Under the pieces are notes generated by a model. It saw nothing but the letters and a program-made list of their open reading frames with translations, was not told the DNA's origin and made no database searches. This document shows positions 1-8,217 of a stretch of 41,874 nucleotides of DNA, one piece after another. Position 1 is the stretch's first letter; the number at the start of each line of letters is the position of its first letter. The translations under genes and the position numbers were made by a program. Source of the DNA: an uncultured Ruminococcus sp. (lineage in GTDB: Bacteria > Bacillota > Clostridia > Oscillospirales > Acutalibacteraceae). The stretch spans positions 4,091 through 45,964 of the forward strand of contig CADCHW010000027.1 in the NCBI GenBank assembly GCA_902801245.1. The letters are read 5' to 3'.

Positions 1-363
1 AGTTATTTTTAAACGGACTGTCTTCACGTGTTTCAAGCGGACGTTGTCCGCCTTTATTTTGTACAATAACAATCATACCTAAAACTTTCGGTCGGGTTCA
101 TACAGTTATTTCTTAAAAAGACTATCTTCACGTATCTCCTGCGGGCATTGCCCTCCGTTGTCGGTGTTTGTTTCTGTAATAATAATATCACGGCTACCTT
201 AAGTCAACTTAAATTTTTTCTTAAAGTTTACTTTAAATTTTTTGTACACGATTAAAAGCCACTATAACGTTCTACACAAATACAGGCATATTGTCAACCC
301 ACAAACCACATTTTCTATATACATAATAAAACTTGCCGCCCCCAAAAAACAAATAATTACGCA
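1..363. repeat. Gene-free stretch with two family 1 repeat copies
   Basis: No coding region is visible. Two forward copies of the family 1 repeat lie at 1-52 (cut by the window edge) and 90-158. Both carry the CTTCACGT block and a distal hairpin: GCGGACGTTGTCCGC in the first, and a decayed GCGGGCATTGCCCTC in the second. The rest is AT-rich and featureless. It lies downstream of the minus-strand ABC ATPase gene, so no permease gene follows that gene within the window. Confidence 0.7.
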
Positions 364-1035
364 TTAATCATCAATTTCCCCGTCGGAAATTTTTATTTCT
401 CTGCTTGCCATATCAGCAACTTTTTTATCATGCGTTATCAAAACAACAGTCTTACCTATACCGTTAAGCTTCAATAACGCTTCAAGAACTATCTCCCCCG
501 AATTTGAATCAAGATTTCCTGTCGGTTCGTCCGCAAGAATTATAGGCGGCTTCGCCGCAATCGCCCTTGCAATAGCAACCCTCTGCTGCTGACCTCCTGA
601 AAGCTCGTATGGCTTATGAAACATACGCTTTTCAAGACCTACCATTTTCAAAGCCCTCTCGGCAAGCACTGTTCTCTCTTTTTGCGGAATGCCACGGTAC
701 ATAAGCGGTAACTGAACATTCTCCAAAGCATTCAAAGCATAGATAAGATTAAACCCCTGAAAAATAAATCCAATCTCACGGTTGCGTATATGAGCCTGAT
801 TTCTCTCGCTCATTCTCATAACGTTGTGACCGTCAAGATTGTATCTGCCCGACGTTGGAGTATCAAGACAGCCGATAATATTCATCAAAGTAGACTTCCC
901 CGAACCGCTGCTGCCCGTAATCGCAACGAACTCGCCACGGTCAACACTGAGAGAAATATCTTTCAAAACGTGAATACTGCCATTCTTTCCCGAATAATAT
1001 TTGTTCACATTGCTGAGTTCAATTAAATGTTTCAT
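364..1035 (-). CDS. ABC transporter ATP-binding protein, MacB/LolD type
   Basis: This is the ATP-hydrolysing subunit of an ABC transporter of the MacB/LolD/FtsE type, which normally drives lipoprotein or peptide export or antimicrobial-peptide resistance. The 223-residue protein shows Walker A GSSGSGKST at 41-49, a Q-loop (FIFQGFN), the signature LSGGQQQRVAIARA and Walker B IILADEPTGNLD with the usual TGNLDS extension. The start at 1035 is preferred because GAGGTG lies just upstream; a longer frame to 1104 adds 23 unrelated residues. No FtsX-like permease is visible on either side: 360 bp of repeats follow it, and the upstream neighbour is divergent. The permease may lie beyond the left edge, or the ATPase may serve a distant partner. 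Confidence 0.9.
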   Translation of the reverse strand: MKHLIELSNVNKYYSGKNGSIHVLKDISLSVDRGEFVAITGSSGSGKSTLMNIIGCLDTPTSGRYNLDGHNVMRMSERNQAHIRNREIGFIFQGFNLIYALNALENVQLPLMYRGIPQKERTVLAERALKMVGLEKRMFHKPYELSGGQQQRVAIARAIAAKPPIILADEPTGNLDSNSGEIVLEALLKLNGIGKTVVLITHDKKVADMASREIKISDGEIDD

Positions 1036-1064
1036 TTTAAGCACCTCTTTTTTTACTTTTATTA

Positions 1065-1093
1065 TCGACAATTCTTCAAATATAATGTATAAT
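1065..1093 (+). promoter_or_regulatory. Promoter of the phosphohexomutase gene
   Basis: TCGACA (1065-1070), 17 bases, then TATAAT (1088-1093), about 85 bases before the start codon at 1179. It points rightward, away from the divergent ABC gene. Confidence 0.6.
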
Positions 1094-1178
1094 AGAAGAA
1101 ACAAAATTTGCAGACAAATTCTATTTCAAGTTGATTTGTCCGTAAATCCAAAATACGAAAAAGGAGTATTATCATAAA

Positions 1179-2681
1179 ATGTTAGAAGAAAAATGGAGTC
1201 ACCTCAAAAGCGGTACGGATATCCGAGGAGTTGCCGTTGAGGGTGTCGAAAACGAACATGTAAACCTTACAAACGATGTCTGTGAAGCTATTGTCAACGC
1301 TTTCGCCGTATGGCTTTCCGATAAGGTCGGCAAGGATTATTCCGAGCTTACCGTTTCAGTCGGCAGAGATTCGAGAATATCGGGTCCCGCTATTTTAAAA
1401 GTAGTAACCGAAACTCTTTCAAAAAGCGGTATCACAGTTCTTGACTGCGGTCTTTCCTCAACTCCGTCTATGTTTATGACTACAATCGATTTAAACTGTG
1501 ACGGTGCTGTTCAGATTACCGCAAGCCACCACCCTTTCAACCGAAACGGTCTGAAATTCTTTACCCGTGACGGCGGTCTTGAAAGCGAGGATATCACCGC
1601 ACTTCTGGAGCTTGCTCAGAACGGCAGAGTTCCCGAAACAATAGCGGACGGCGAAATTAAAGCCGTTGACTATATGACGGACTATTCCGCACGTTTGAGA
1701 GATATCATCAAAAAGGAAGTAAATGCCGAGGATTACGACCAACCGCTGAAAGGCTTTAAAATCGTTGTAGACGCAGGCAACGGTGCAGGCGGTTTCTATG
1801 CGGAAAAGGTTCTTTCTCCCCTCGGTGCTGACACGAACGGCAGCCGTTATCTCGAACCCGACGGTATGTTCCCGAACCACGTTCCGAATCCCGAAAATGC
1901 CGAAGCTATGAAATCAATTTGTGAAGCCGTGCTTGAAAGCAAAGCCGATTTGGGAGTTATCTTTGACACGGACGTTGACCGTGGCGGTGCGGTTGACAGC
2001 AGCGGAAACGAAATCAACCGAAACAGGCTTGTTGCCGTTGCGTCTGCAATTGCACTTGAGGGCAACGAGGGCGGAACTATCGTAACCGATTCGATTACCT
2101 CGGACGGTCTGAAAGAGTTCATTGAAAACACTCTCGGTGGTAAACATCACCGTTTCAAGCGTGGCTACAAGAACGTTATAAACGAAGCTATCCGTCTTAA
2201 CTCCGAGGGGATTAACTGTCCGCTCGCTATCGAAACTTCGGGTCATGCGGCTATGCGTGAAAATTATTTTCTCGATGACGGTGCGTATCTCTGCACAAAG
2301 ATTATAATTAAAATGGCGAAGCTTAAGCAGGAGGGCAAGACGCTTGAAGAGTATGTTTCTCAGCTTAAGGAAGCCAAAGAGGAAAAGGAAGTCCGCTACA
2401 AGATTACAGAACACGATTTCCGCAGCTACGGCGAAAGTGTTATCGATAAGCTCAACGAATACGCACTCACCAAGGACGGCTGGAAGCTTGCAGACGACAG
2501 CAGAGAGGGTGTTCGTGTGTCGCTTGACAAGCAACACGGAAACGGCTGGTTCTTGCTGAGATTGAGTGTACACGACCCGATTATGCCGCTTAATATCGAG
2601 AGTAATGATATCGGCGGTGTAGATATTATTTTAAAGCAGGTTGAGGAGTTCATTAAGACTTGTGAGGGTTTGAGTTTATAA
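1179..2681 (+). CDS. Phosphomannomutase/phosphoglucomutase family protein
   Basis: A member of the alpha-D-phosphohexomutase superfamily, which moves phosphate between C1 and C6 of hexoses to feed cell-wall and polysaccharide precursors. The 500-residue protein has the four expected signatures in order: the phosphoserine loop TASHHP at 114-119 (Ser116 catalytic), the Mg-binding DTDVDRGG from Asp263, the sugar-specificity loop ETSGHAAM from 352, and a C-terminal phosphate-binding region rich in Arg/Ser. GGAG lies upstream of the ATG. The ETSGH loop does not settle glucose against mannose, so substrate is left open. It is monocistronic, with its own promoter and a hairpin-rich tail downstream. 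Confidence 0.9.
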   Translation: MLEEKWSHLKSGTDIRGVAVEGVENEHVNLTNDVCEAIVNAFAVWLSDKVGKDYSELTVSVGRDSRISGPAILKVVTETLSKSGITVLDCGLSSTPSMFMTTIDLNCDGAVQITASHHPFNRNGLKFFTRDGGLESEDITALLELAQNGRVPETIADGEIKAVDYMTDYSARLRDIIKKEVNAEDYDQPLKGFKIVVDAGNGAGGFYAEKVLSPLGADTNGSRYLEPDGMFPNHVPNPENAEAMKSICEAVLESKADLGVIFDTDVDRGGAVDSSGNEINRNRLVAVASAIALEGNEGGTIVTDSITSDGLKEFIENTLGGKHHRFKRGYKNVINEAIRLNSEGINCPLAIETSGHAAMRENYFLDDGAYLCTKIIIKMAKLKQEGKTLEEYVSQLKEAKEEKEVRYKITEHDFRSYGESVIDKLNEYALTKDGWKLADDSREGVRVSLDKQHGNGWFLLRLSVHDPIMPLNIESNDIGGVDIILKQVEEFIKTCEGLSL

Positions 2682-2716
2682 AAAAACTTTCGGCAGCGAC
2701 CTGTTAAAGTTTCGCT

Positions 2717-2876
2717 CAAGCCTTTACAAAGGCTTGCGGATTCCAAAGGCAGAGCCTTTGGTCGGCGGTCGCAACCGCCGAAACTCCCCAGCGTTCAGCC
2801 CTTTGCAAGGGGTGAATTTCAAAACAGTCCGGTGGACTGTTTTGAAAGAGGGGACGCTTTGGCAGAAAGCGTCCCC
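2717..2876. repeat. Array of six consecutive perfect hairpins
   Basis: Six short palindromes follow one another in 160 bp: 2717-2736 (9-bp stem, AC loop), 2743-2761 (8 bp, AGA loop), 2763-2780 (7 bp), 2799-2811 (5 bp), 2820-2844 (11 bp, GGT loop) and 2850-2876 (11 bp, GGCAG loop). No coding frame spans them. The last could terminate or stabilise the upstream mRNA, but no clean U-tract follows. Confidence 0.75.
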
Positions 2877-2918
2877 TAAAGAGTGGGGAAATAAAATTTT
2901 TTTATAAAGTTAGAGTGC

Positions 2919-3086
2919 ATATGGGGCAGAGCCCCGCTCGCTGACGAAACAAATCAGCGTAGAAAATAAACTACCCTCAGCGAAACTAAACAAACTATCA
3001 ACAAGCAAAAATAAAATCCCCCCAAAAAATAATATCTCTCGACACAAACCAAAACAGGCAAGAGCGGAGCGAATTGCCGGTCAAAG
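2919..3086 (-). repeat. Family 2 MITE-like element, reverse copy
   Basis: The reverse complement matches the copies at 15569, 20751 and 31501: a CCGGCAATTCGCT...TTGCCTGTTTTG block, then TTTAGTTTCGCTGAGGGTAG, a GTCAGCGAGC segment and a GGGGCTCTGCCCC palindrome. The ends are poorly defined here. It occupies most of the gap before proB. Confidence 0.6.
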
Positions 3087-3167
3087 GGAGAAAACTTTCC
3101 GCTAAAGCAATTCACTCCGCCATGCACGGATATTGAATCTATCAGTTGAAAAGGAAAGAAATGTAAT

Positions 3168-3962
3168 ATGGAAATAACAGAAGCAAAACGTATAGTAATT
3201 AAAGTAGGCACATCTACCCTTACATATGAAAACGGCAGACTTAACCTCCGCCGAATCGAACAGCTTGTAAAAGTCATCTGCGACCTTACAAACTCGGGCA
3301 AGGAAATAGTCCTTGTAAGCTCGGGTGCTATCGGTGTAGGTGTAGGAAAGCTCGGCTTGAAAGAACGTCCCTCGAAGAACAGAGAGAAACAAGCTCTTGC
3401 AGCTGTAGGTCAGTGTGAGCTTATGTTCATTTACGATAAGCTTTTCGGCGAGTACAATCACAATGTTGCTCAGGTACTTTTGACAAAGTTCGCCGTAGAC
3501 ACCGACCACAAAAAGCAGAACGTTATCAACACAATGGAAACTCTCCTTGAAATGGGAATTATTCCTATCGTGAACGAGAACGACACCTGTGCTATCGACG
3601 AACTCGACGGCGACAAAATCGGCGACAACGACAGACTTTCAGCTATCGTTGCGGAGATAGTCAATGCAGACTTGCTTGTTATGCTCACCGACATTGACGG
3701 CTTGTACACTAAGAATCCGAAGAATAATCCCGATGCGGAAAAGATTGAAGTTGTTGAGGAAATCACGGACGAAATCCGCACAATGGCAAGCGGTTCGGGT
3801 TCTAACCGTGGCACGGGCGGTATGATTACAAAGATTATCGCAGCTGAATATGCAACCTCTTACGGCATAGAATGCTGTATTATGAACGGCGAAACTCCGA
3901 AGAGATTATACGACTTATTCGACGGAAAGAAGATAGGAACGGTTTTCACAGCTGCAAAATAA
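3168..3962 (+). CDS. proB: Glutamate 5-kinase
   Basis: Catalyses the first step of proline synthesis, the ATP-dependent phosphorylation of glutamate to gamma-glutamyl phosphate in the cytosol. The 264-residue protein is an amino-acid-kinase fold: KVGTSTLT near residue 12, SSGAIGVG, the AVGQ motif, NENDTC, GDNDRLSA, LTDIDGLYT and GTGGMITKI. It stops after the kinase domain and lacks the C-terminal PUA domain found in ProB proteins of about 370 residues; short forms like this are known in Firmicutes. A purine-rich ribosome binding site (aaaggaaag) precedes the ATG. The pathway partner proA lies 1.5 kb downstream, separated by two unrelated genes. Confidence 0.95.
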   Translation: MEITEAKRIVIKVGTSTLTYENGRLNLRRIEQLVKVICDLTNSGKEIVLVSSGAIGVGVGKLGLKERPSKNREKQALAAVGQCELMFIYDKLFGEYNHNVAQVLLTKFAVDTDHKKQNVINTMETLLEMGIIPIVNENDTCAIDELDGDKIGDNDRLSAIVAEIVNADLLVMLTDIDGLYTKNPKNNPDAEKIEVVEEITDEIRTMASGSGSNRGTGGMITKIIAAEYATSYGIECCIMNGETPKRLYDLFDGKKIGTVFTAAK

Positions 3963-3985
3963 ACATACACAGGACGTTTCTTGAT

Positions 3986-4579
3986 ATGATTGAAAAATCC
4001 GACAGGAAAATTGAGGTTTATACAGACGAAGCCGACAATGAAGAGGATATTCTCACGGCTTTGGGAATTTCTCCCGATTCTGTTTTGGGAATTGTCATTT
4101 CAAATACTTCAGGAATTATGATTGACAATACTATCAGAATATTAGGCAAAAGAAGTCTTGCAAGACGTGATATTTTATCGTATAATAGAAATAAGCCCGA
4201 CGGACTTATTATTGTTGCGGACGATATTTTCGGCGGTGTTTTTGCGGTTAACGTTGGAAATTATTCCGTCGGTTGGGGCATTGGCGAAATTTGTTACTTC
4301 GCCCCCGATACACTCGAATGGGAAAATTTGGAGTTTAAATATGGGTCTTTTCTTACACTGTGTATCAGTACCGACAAATTCGATAAATTCTATGAATCGT
4401 TCCGTTGGAAGAATTTTTCCGAGGACTGTAAAAAAGTCGGCTTTGATGAGGGTATGCTTATCTATCCGTTTTTATGGTCAAAGGAAATCGACATTGAAAC
4501 TGCCGATAAAAAGGTTGTTACGATTGACGAGCTTTTCAATATGAATATGGAGTTTCGGGAGAAATTCAAAATCGGATAA
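3986..4579 (+). CDS. DUF2625-family protein, start uncertain
   Basis: Resembles DUF2625, a family without an established function: the segments GLIIVADDIFGGVFAVN, CYFAPDTLEWE and the C-terminal FYPFLW-like LIYPFLWSKE are its hallmarks. The first ATG is at 3986, but family-like sequence (RTFLDMIEKSD) begins about five codons earlier, at 3971, where no ATG, GTG or TTG exists. An AGGA at 3971 could serve the ATG at 3986. The same frame stays open back to 3872 inside proB, so a longer product overlapping proB out of frame cannot be excluded. It begins only 23 bp after the proB stop and is probably co-transcribed with it. The protein appears to have lost its native first residues. Confidence 0.65.
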   Translation: MIEKSDRKIEVYTDEADNEEDILTALGISPDSVLGIVISNTSGIMIDNTIRILGKRSLARRDILSYNRNKPDGLIIVADDIFGGVFAVNVGNYSVGWGIGEICYFAPDTLEWENLEFKYGSFLTLCISTDKFDKFYESFRWKNFSEDCKKVGFDEGMLIYPFLWSKEIDIETADKKVVTIDELFNMNMEFREKFKIG

Positions 4580-4616
4580 AAAAGATAACCTTAAACTTCC
4601 GCATAAAATAAAGCTG

Positions 4617-4668
4617 CGGTCGGGTACGTAAAGTAAAATTTAAAACAAACTATCTTCACGTGTTAAAA
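4617..4668 (+). repeat. Family 1 repeat, short sense copy before a start codon
   Basis: GGTCGGGTACGTAAAG...CTATCTTCACGTGTTAAAAA ends 10 bases before the ATG at 4679; the ribosome binding site AAGGTG follows directly. No distal GCGGAC hairpin. Confidence 0.8.
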
Positions 4669-4678
4669 AGGTGAAAAA

Positions 4679-5227
4679 ATGGATAAAAGGATTTATGATG
4701 TTATCACACGCATTTACAAAAAGAAAGATTACGACTACTTCATTGAAAAATGCAGAACTACTCCCGAATTTTACAGTGATATTCTCAGACTTGCAAAGCA
4801 ATTTTGCAAGCGGACGGAATTTTACAGCCAAGGTGACGACCCGACAGCGGAGTTTGATTTTATATACAACGATTTCTCTCAAAATGATTTTAACGTTGAA
4901 TACAAGACAATTTTGAAAATAAGCAAAACAGCGGATTTGTTTTATATTCAGCACGAGTTTGAAATCGAAAATACAGACCCCCACAGAATGTCGCCCGTAC
5001 TTGACGGTTACGGCGGTCAGGCATACACGCTTTCACAGTTTGAGCTTGAAGAGGTTATTTCGGCTTTTCTTACCGAAAATAGTCTACAGAAAATCGGCTA
5101 CAGAGAACTTGAAGAGGTTGTCACGGATTTGGAAATGCCTAACGGTATAGACATTTTCGGTTCACAGATGACGGTTGAAGATGCACTGTTCAGGGACTTA
5201 TACGGAATCTGCGAGTGCAATTCGTAA
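4679..5227 (+). CDS. Hypothetical acidic protein
   Basis: A 182-residue soluble protein that I do not recognise. It has no signal peptide, membrane segment or nucleotide-binding motif. It is rich in Asp/Glu, Tyr and Phe (for example EFDFIYNDF), as many small immunity-type or accessory proteins are, but no family signature is clear. The start is supported by AAGGTG seven bases upstream of the ATG, which abuts a family 1 repeat copy. It lies between DUF2625 and proA on the same strand; another family 1 copy separates it from proA. Its place inside the interrupted proBA locus suggests insertion of accessory genes, not a role in proline synthesis. Confidence 0.7.
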   Translation: MDKRIYDVITRIYKKKDYDYFIEKCRTTPEFYSDILRLAKQFCKRTEFYSQGDDPTAEFDFIYNDFSQNDFNVEYKTILKISKTADLFYIQHEFEIENTDPHRMSPVLDGYGGQAYTLSQFELEEVISAFLTENSLQKIGYRELEEVVTDLEMPNGIDIFGSQMTVEDALFRDLYGICECNS

Positions 5228-5368
5228 TGCGTAATTTTAGTTTTTGGCAGTCGGAAATTTTTGACTGCATTAAAGGATTTTTTAGTTAGGAATTAGGAGT
5301 GAGGAATTTTATATCCTCTCTTCTAAAATAAAATTCAATTATAAAAGTTCCGCACCGAATAAATTTTT

Positions 5369-5420
5369 GGTCGGGTTCGTGAAGTTAAAATTAAAAATAA
5401 ACTATCTTCACGTGTTAAAA
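5369..5420 (+). repeat. Family 1 repeat, short sense copy before proA
   Basis: GGTCGGGTTCGTGAAGTTA...CTATCTTCACGTGTTAAAA. The cgtgaag/cttcacg arms can pair. It ends 15 bases before the proA ATG, with the ribosome binding site AAAGGTG in between. Confidence 0.85.
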
Positions 5421-5435
5421 GAAAGGTGATTAAAA

Positions 5436-6677
5436 ATGACTACATTGGAACAAATGGGTCAAAACGCAAAGCAAGCCGCTAGAGTTCTTCTTACGGCAGG
5501 CGAACTTAAAAACAAAGCTTTACTTTCAATCGCTGACGCTCTTATCGCAAATGCGGACGAAATTGTAAAAGCAAACGAAATCGATATTAAAATCGCACGT
5601 GAGAACGGCACAAGAGAATCTTTAATCGACAGACTTACTCTCACGCCGGCACGTATCGAGGGTATGGCAGAGGGTGTTCGTCAGGTGGCGGCTCTTCCCG
5701 ACCCCACAGGCGTAGTTATGGGCGGCTCAACATTGCCGAACGGTCTGAGAATTGAGAAAGTGAAAGTTCCTATGGGTGTTATAGGAATTATTTTCGAGGC
5801 TCGTCCGAACGTTACGTCCGATGCAGCGGCACTCTGTTTGAAATCGGGAAACGCTGTAATTCTCCGTGGGGGAAAGGAAGCTATCAATTCAAACAAATGT
5901 ATTGCCGACATTATGAGAAATGCAATTGAAAAGGTCGGATTGCCCAAGGACTGCATTGCACTTGTTCAGGACACATCACGTGCGTCAAGTGTTGAGCTTA
6001 TGCAGCTTTCGGATTATCTTGATGTACTCATTCCGAGAGGTTCGGCGAACCTTATCAAGGCAGTTGTCGAAAATTCCAAAGTACCCGTAATCGAAACAGG
6101 TGCAGGCAATTGTCACGTTTATGTTGATGACAGTGCGGACATCGATATGGCAGCCGAAATTATTTTCAATGCAAAAACATCTCGTCCGTCCGTATGCAAT
6201 GCTATCGAAACTATTCTTGTACACAAGGATATAGCAGAAAAAGCCTTGCCCGTAATCAAGGCAAGACTTGACGAAAAAGATGTTACTCTCCGCTGCTGCG
6301 AGCGTTCGGCGGCTATCCTGAGCGGTGTAGAAAATGCCACGGAGGACGACTGGTACACCGAGTACGGCGACTATATCCTTGCGGTGAAAATCGTTGACAG
6401 CATTGATGAAGCTATCTCCCACATTGCAAAGTACAGCACGGGTCACAGTGAATGTATTGTAACAACAAACTATGCTAATTCACAGAAATTCACGGACGAA
6501 GTTGATTCGGCGGCTGTTTATGTAAATGCGTCCACACGATTCACAGACGGGGGAGAGTTCGGTCTTGGTGCGGAGATAGGCATTTCAACACAGAAGCTCC
6601 ACGCAAGAGGTCCTATGGGACTTAACGAGCTTACTTCCATGAAATTCGTTATCAGAGGCAACGGACAGGTGAGGTAA
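5436..6677 (+). CDS. proA: Gamma-glutamyl phosphate reductase
   Basis: Second enzyme of proline synthesis: NADPH-dependent reduction of gamma-glutamyl phosphate to glutamate semialdehyde. The 413-residue protein has the usual length and an aldehyde-dehydrogenase-like fold: VPMGVIGIIFEARPNVTSDAA at about 112-131, LRGGKEA near 143, IPRGSANL near 199, catalytic Cys254 in SRPSVCNAIE and the closing FTDGGEFGLGAEIGIST motif. AAAGGTG precedes the ATG, downstream of a family 1 repeat that must form most of the local leader. Its substrate is the unstable product of ProB, so the two enzymes are expected to act together although their genes are separated here. A clear terminator follows. Confidence 0.96.
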   Translation: MTTLEQMGQNAKQAARVLLTAGELKNKALLSIADALIANADEIVKANEIDIKIARENGTRESLIDRLTLTPARIEGMAEGVRQVAALPDPTGVVMGGSTLPNGLRIEKVKVPMGVIGIIFEARPNVTSDAAALCLKSGNAVILRGGKEAINSNKCIADIMRNAIEKVGLPKDCIALVQDTSRASSVELMQLSDYLDVLIPRGSANLIKAVVENSKVPVIETGAGNCHVYVDDSADIDMAAEIIFNAKTSRPSVCNAIETILVHKDIAEKALPVIKARLDEKDVTLRCCERSAAILSGVENATEDDWYTEYGDYILAVKIVDSIDEAISHIAKYSTGHSECIVTTNYANSQKFTDEVDSAAVYVNASTRFTDGGEFGLGAEIGISTQKLHARGPMGLNELTSMKFVIRGNGQVR

Positions 6678-6713
6678 CTTAGAAATAAGAAAGAATAAAG
6701 AATAAAAAAGGCG

Positions 6714-6736
6714 GCAAACCTACGGTTTGCATTTTT
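6714..6736 (+). terminator. Terminator after proA
   Basis: GCAAACC-tac-GGTTTGC followed by ATTTTT: a perfect 7-bp stem about 37 bases after the proA stop. Confidence 0.8.
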
Positions 6737-6773
6737 AGAAATGTATACGGTAGGCTGCCGCTTTACTGCTTAT

Positions 6774-7181
6774 TCAAATTATCAAATACATCAAGGCAAG
6801 CAATAATGAAGAGCTTGCCTTTTCTTCGTTCAGCAACGCAATCAAAAGTATAATCAAAGCCTTTTCCTTATCCGCTAAAATAGTATCAAGAAAATCCGCC
6901 GATTGAGTTTGATGTATCTTTTGTGGTTCGGCTGTACTGCCGATATGTTCATTTTTATTCTCAATCTCAGGCGGCTTTTCCTTATCGATATTTTTAGGCT
7001 TTGAATGTTCCTGAGAGCTTCCGTGATGACCGTGTTTTTCCGCAGCAGCATTCGGATTTGTTTTCATATTGCCGTTATAGCCGCTCGGAAATCCGTTTGC
7101 ACTGTAAGGCGGCGACCGCCTGCTGTACATCTCCCTTGCACGATTGACTGCCTCTGCCTGCATTTTATCCATATCGTTCAC
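6774..7181 (-). CDS. Hypothetical protein, hydrophilic with hydrophobic C-terminus
   Basis: A 135-residue protein that I do not recognise. The N-terminal two thirds is low-complexity and charged (Asn, Lys, His, Pro, Glu); the last 30 residues are strongly hydrophobic, with ALIILLIALL and SLLLALMYLII separated by NEEKASS, like a hairpin-shaped membrane anchor. It starts with GTG at 7181, because the ATG at 7183 runs straight into TGA; GGGGGTGAG is the ribosome binding site. It is the last of three minus-strand genes (8217 to 6774). A reverse family 1 repeat lies between it and the previous gene. Function unknown. Confidence 0.65.
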   Translation of the reverse strand: MNDMDKMQAEAVNRAREMYSRRSPPYSANGFPSGYNGNMKTNPNAAAEKHGHHGSSQEHSKPKNIDKEKPPEIENKNEHIGSTAEPQKIHQTQSADFLDTILADKEKALIILLIALLNEEKASSSLLLALMYLII

Positions 7182-7210
7182 ATTCTCACCCCCACCGTCA
7201 GAACAGATTC

Positions 7211-7277
7211 ATTGCGGACAAAGTCCGCAAGAAACACGTGAAGATAGTTCTTGTTAGCCTTACTTCACGAACCCCAC
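7211..7277 (-). repeat. Family 1 repeat, long copy, minus orientation
   Basis: Minus strand: GGGGTTCGTGAAGTAAGG...ACTATCTTCACGTGTTTC followed by the hairpin GCGGAC-ttt-GTCCGC, a loop variant of the usual gtt. It lies just upstream of the 7181 start, in that gene's sense direction. Confidence 0.8.
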
Positions 7278-7289
7278 TAAAAATTAAAA

Positions 7290-7679
7290 TTAAATTAATG
7301 GAATTAAGTTTTGATTTTTTAACATTGGTACAATTCTGATTATCCGCAGAATTCTAATCGCTTCTTCAAGCTTATCCTGTCGCTGAGGACTTAAAAACGG
7401 CTTTATCGCACGGAGAAGCTGAGTTGTATCGTCCTCTTTTTTAAGCTCGGTTATAATCGGCATAAACCTCATAGCTGTCTGCAAGCCGTCCGCTCCCAAA
7501 AGGTCAAGCGGCGACTGCTGCTTTGGCTGCACAACGCTGTTGTTTTCCGACACGTTGAAATCACCGTTTGCCCCCTGAGGAGCTGCGGACTGCCCGAACA
7601 GTCCGCTTAAGGCTTTAATTTGCTCCATCATTTCGGGATTGTTTAAAATTTGGTTTATTTGAGAATTTAAATCATTCAT
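7290..7679 (-). CDS. Hypothetical helical protein
   Basis: A 129-residue soluble protein that I do not recognise. The N-terminus (QINQILNNPEMMEQIKALSGLFG) resembles a short STI1-like amphipathic helix repeat. The middle is Gln/Pro/Asn-rich, and the C-terminal half (RFMPIITELKKEDDTTQLLRAIKPFLSPQRQDKLEEAIRILRIIRIVPML) is predicted helical. Its start overlaps the stop of the upstream gene by 8 bp, so the two are probably translationally coupled. The C-terminal AIKPFL...RQDKLEEAIR pattern looks conserved-protein-like rather than random. Confidence 0.65.
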   Translation of the reverse strand: MNDLNSQINQILNNPEMMEQIKALSGLFGQSAAPQGANGDFNVSENNSVVQPKQQSPLDLLGADGLQTAMRFMPIITELKKEDDTTQLLRAIKPFLSPQRQDKLEEAIRILRIIRIVPMLKNQNLIPLI

Positions 7680-8217
7680 TCTTTGAAAGACCCCTTAACA
7701 GTGCCTGAGCCTGCGGTGTGCTTAAAAGCTTCTTTGCGGCATTTTCATCGGAGAGAATTTTTTGCAGCTGCTGTGCCTGTGACGGCGACATTTGAGAAAA
7801 CAGTTTCTGCATATTTCCGTTTTGTGCAGCGTTTTTCAGTTCCTCTGGAGATGTATTGAGATGTTTGCTTGCCGTGTTCACAAGTCGGTCAAGCTGTTCG
7901 TTATTGGGTGCAGAGGTATTTTGCGGCGGCGGTGCAGGACGGTTTGACGGTCTTTGATTCGGGCGGTACGGCGGACGACCGTGCGGCGGCTGAGGAGGTC
8001 GGTGATTTGGCTGATTCGGACGGTGCGGCGGCTGCGGTGACTGCTGAGGAGGTTTAGGCGGAGGACAATTTGGCTGTGATGACTGCGGCTGAACGGCATT
8101 AATACTTTCGGACGTTGACTTCTTCTCTTCGATATCCTCCAAGTCACTGACACCACGTTTTTTCATTGGCGGCTGATAGTAAGCCGATTTACCCGTATTG
8201 CGGCTGAAATTATTCAT
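7672..8217 (-). CDS. Hypothetical Pro/Gln-rich protein
   Basis: A 181-residue protein in three parts: a basic N-terminus (NTGKSAYYQPPMKKRG), a 75-residue linker made almost wholly of Pro, Gln, Asn, Arg and His (about 45-110), and a helical C-terminus with NTSPEELKNAAQNGNMQKLF followed by SPSQAQQLQKILSDENAAKKLL, again STI1-like. AAGGGGG upstream supports the ATG. It heads a three-gene minus-strand set. The disordered linker and paired NPEMM/SPEEL-type helices suggest a scaffold or assembly protein, but this is inference and no function is assigned. Confidence 0.65.
   Translation of the reverse strand: MNNFSRNTGKSAYYQPPMKKRGVSDLEDIEEKKSTSESINAVQPQSSQPNCPPPKPPQQSPQPPHRPNQPNHRPPQPPHGRPPYRPNQRPSNRPAPPPQNTSAPNNEQLDRLVNTASKHLNTSPEELKNAAQNGNMQKLFSQMSPSQAQQLQKILSDENAAKKLLSTPQAQALLRGLSKNE

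Noticed and set aside
3872..3985. Long form of DUF2625 overlapping proB by 91 bases
   Set aside because: The extra residues before 3971 read proB sequence out of frame and do not resemble the family; kept only as a possible alternative.
7869..8057. Plus-strand frames across the Pro/Gln-rich gene
   Set aside because: Shadows of the CCN/CAN-rich codons of the minus-strand gene.
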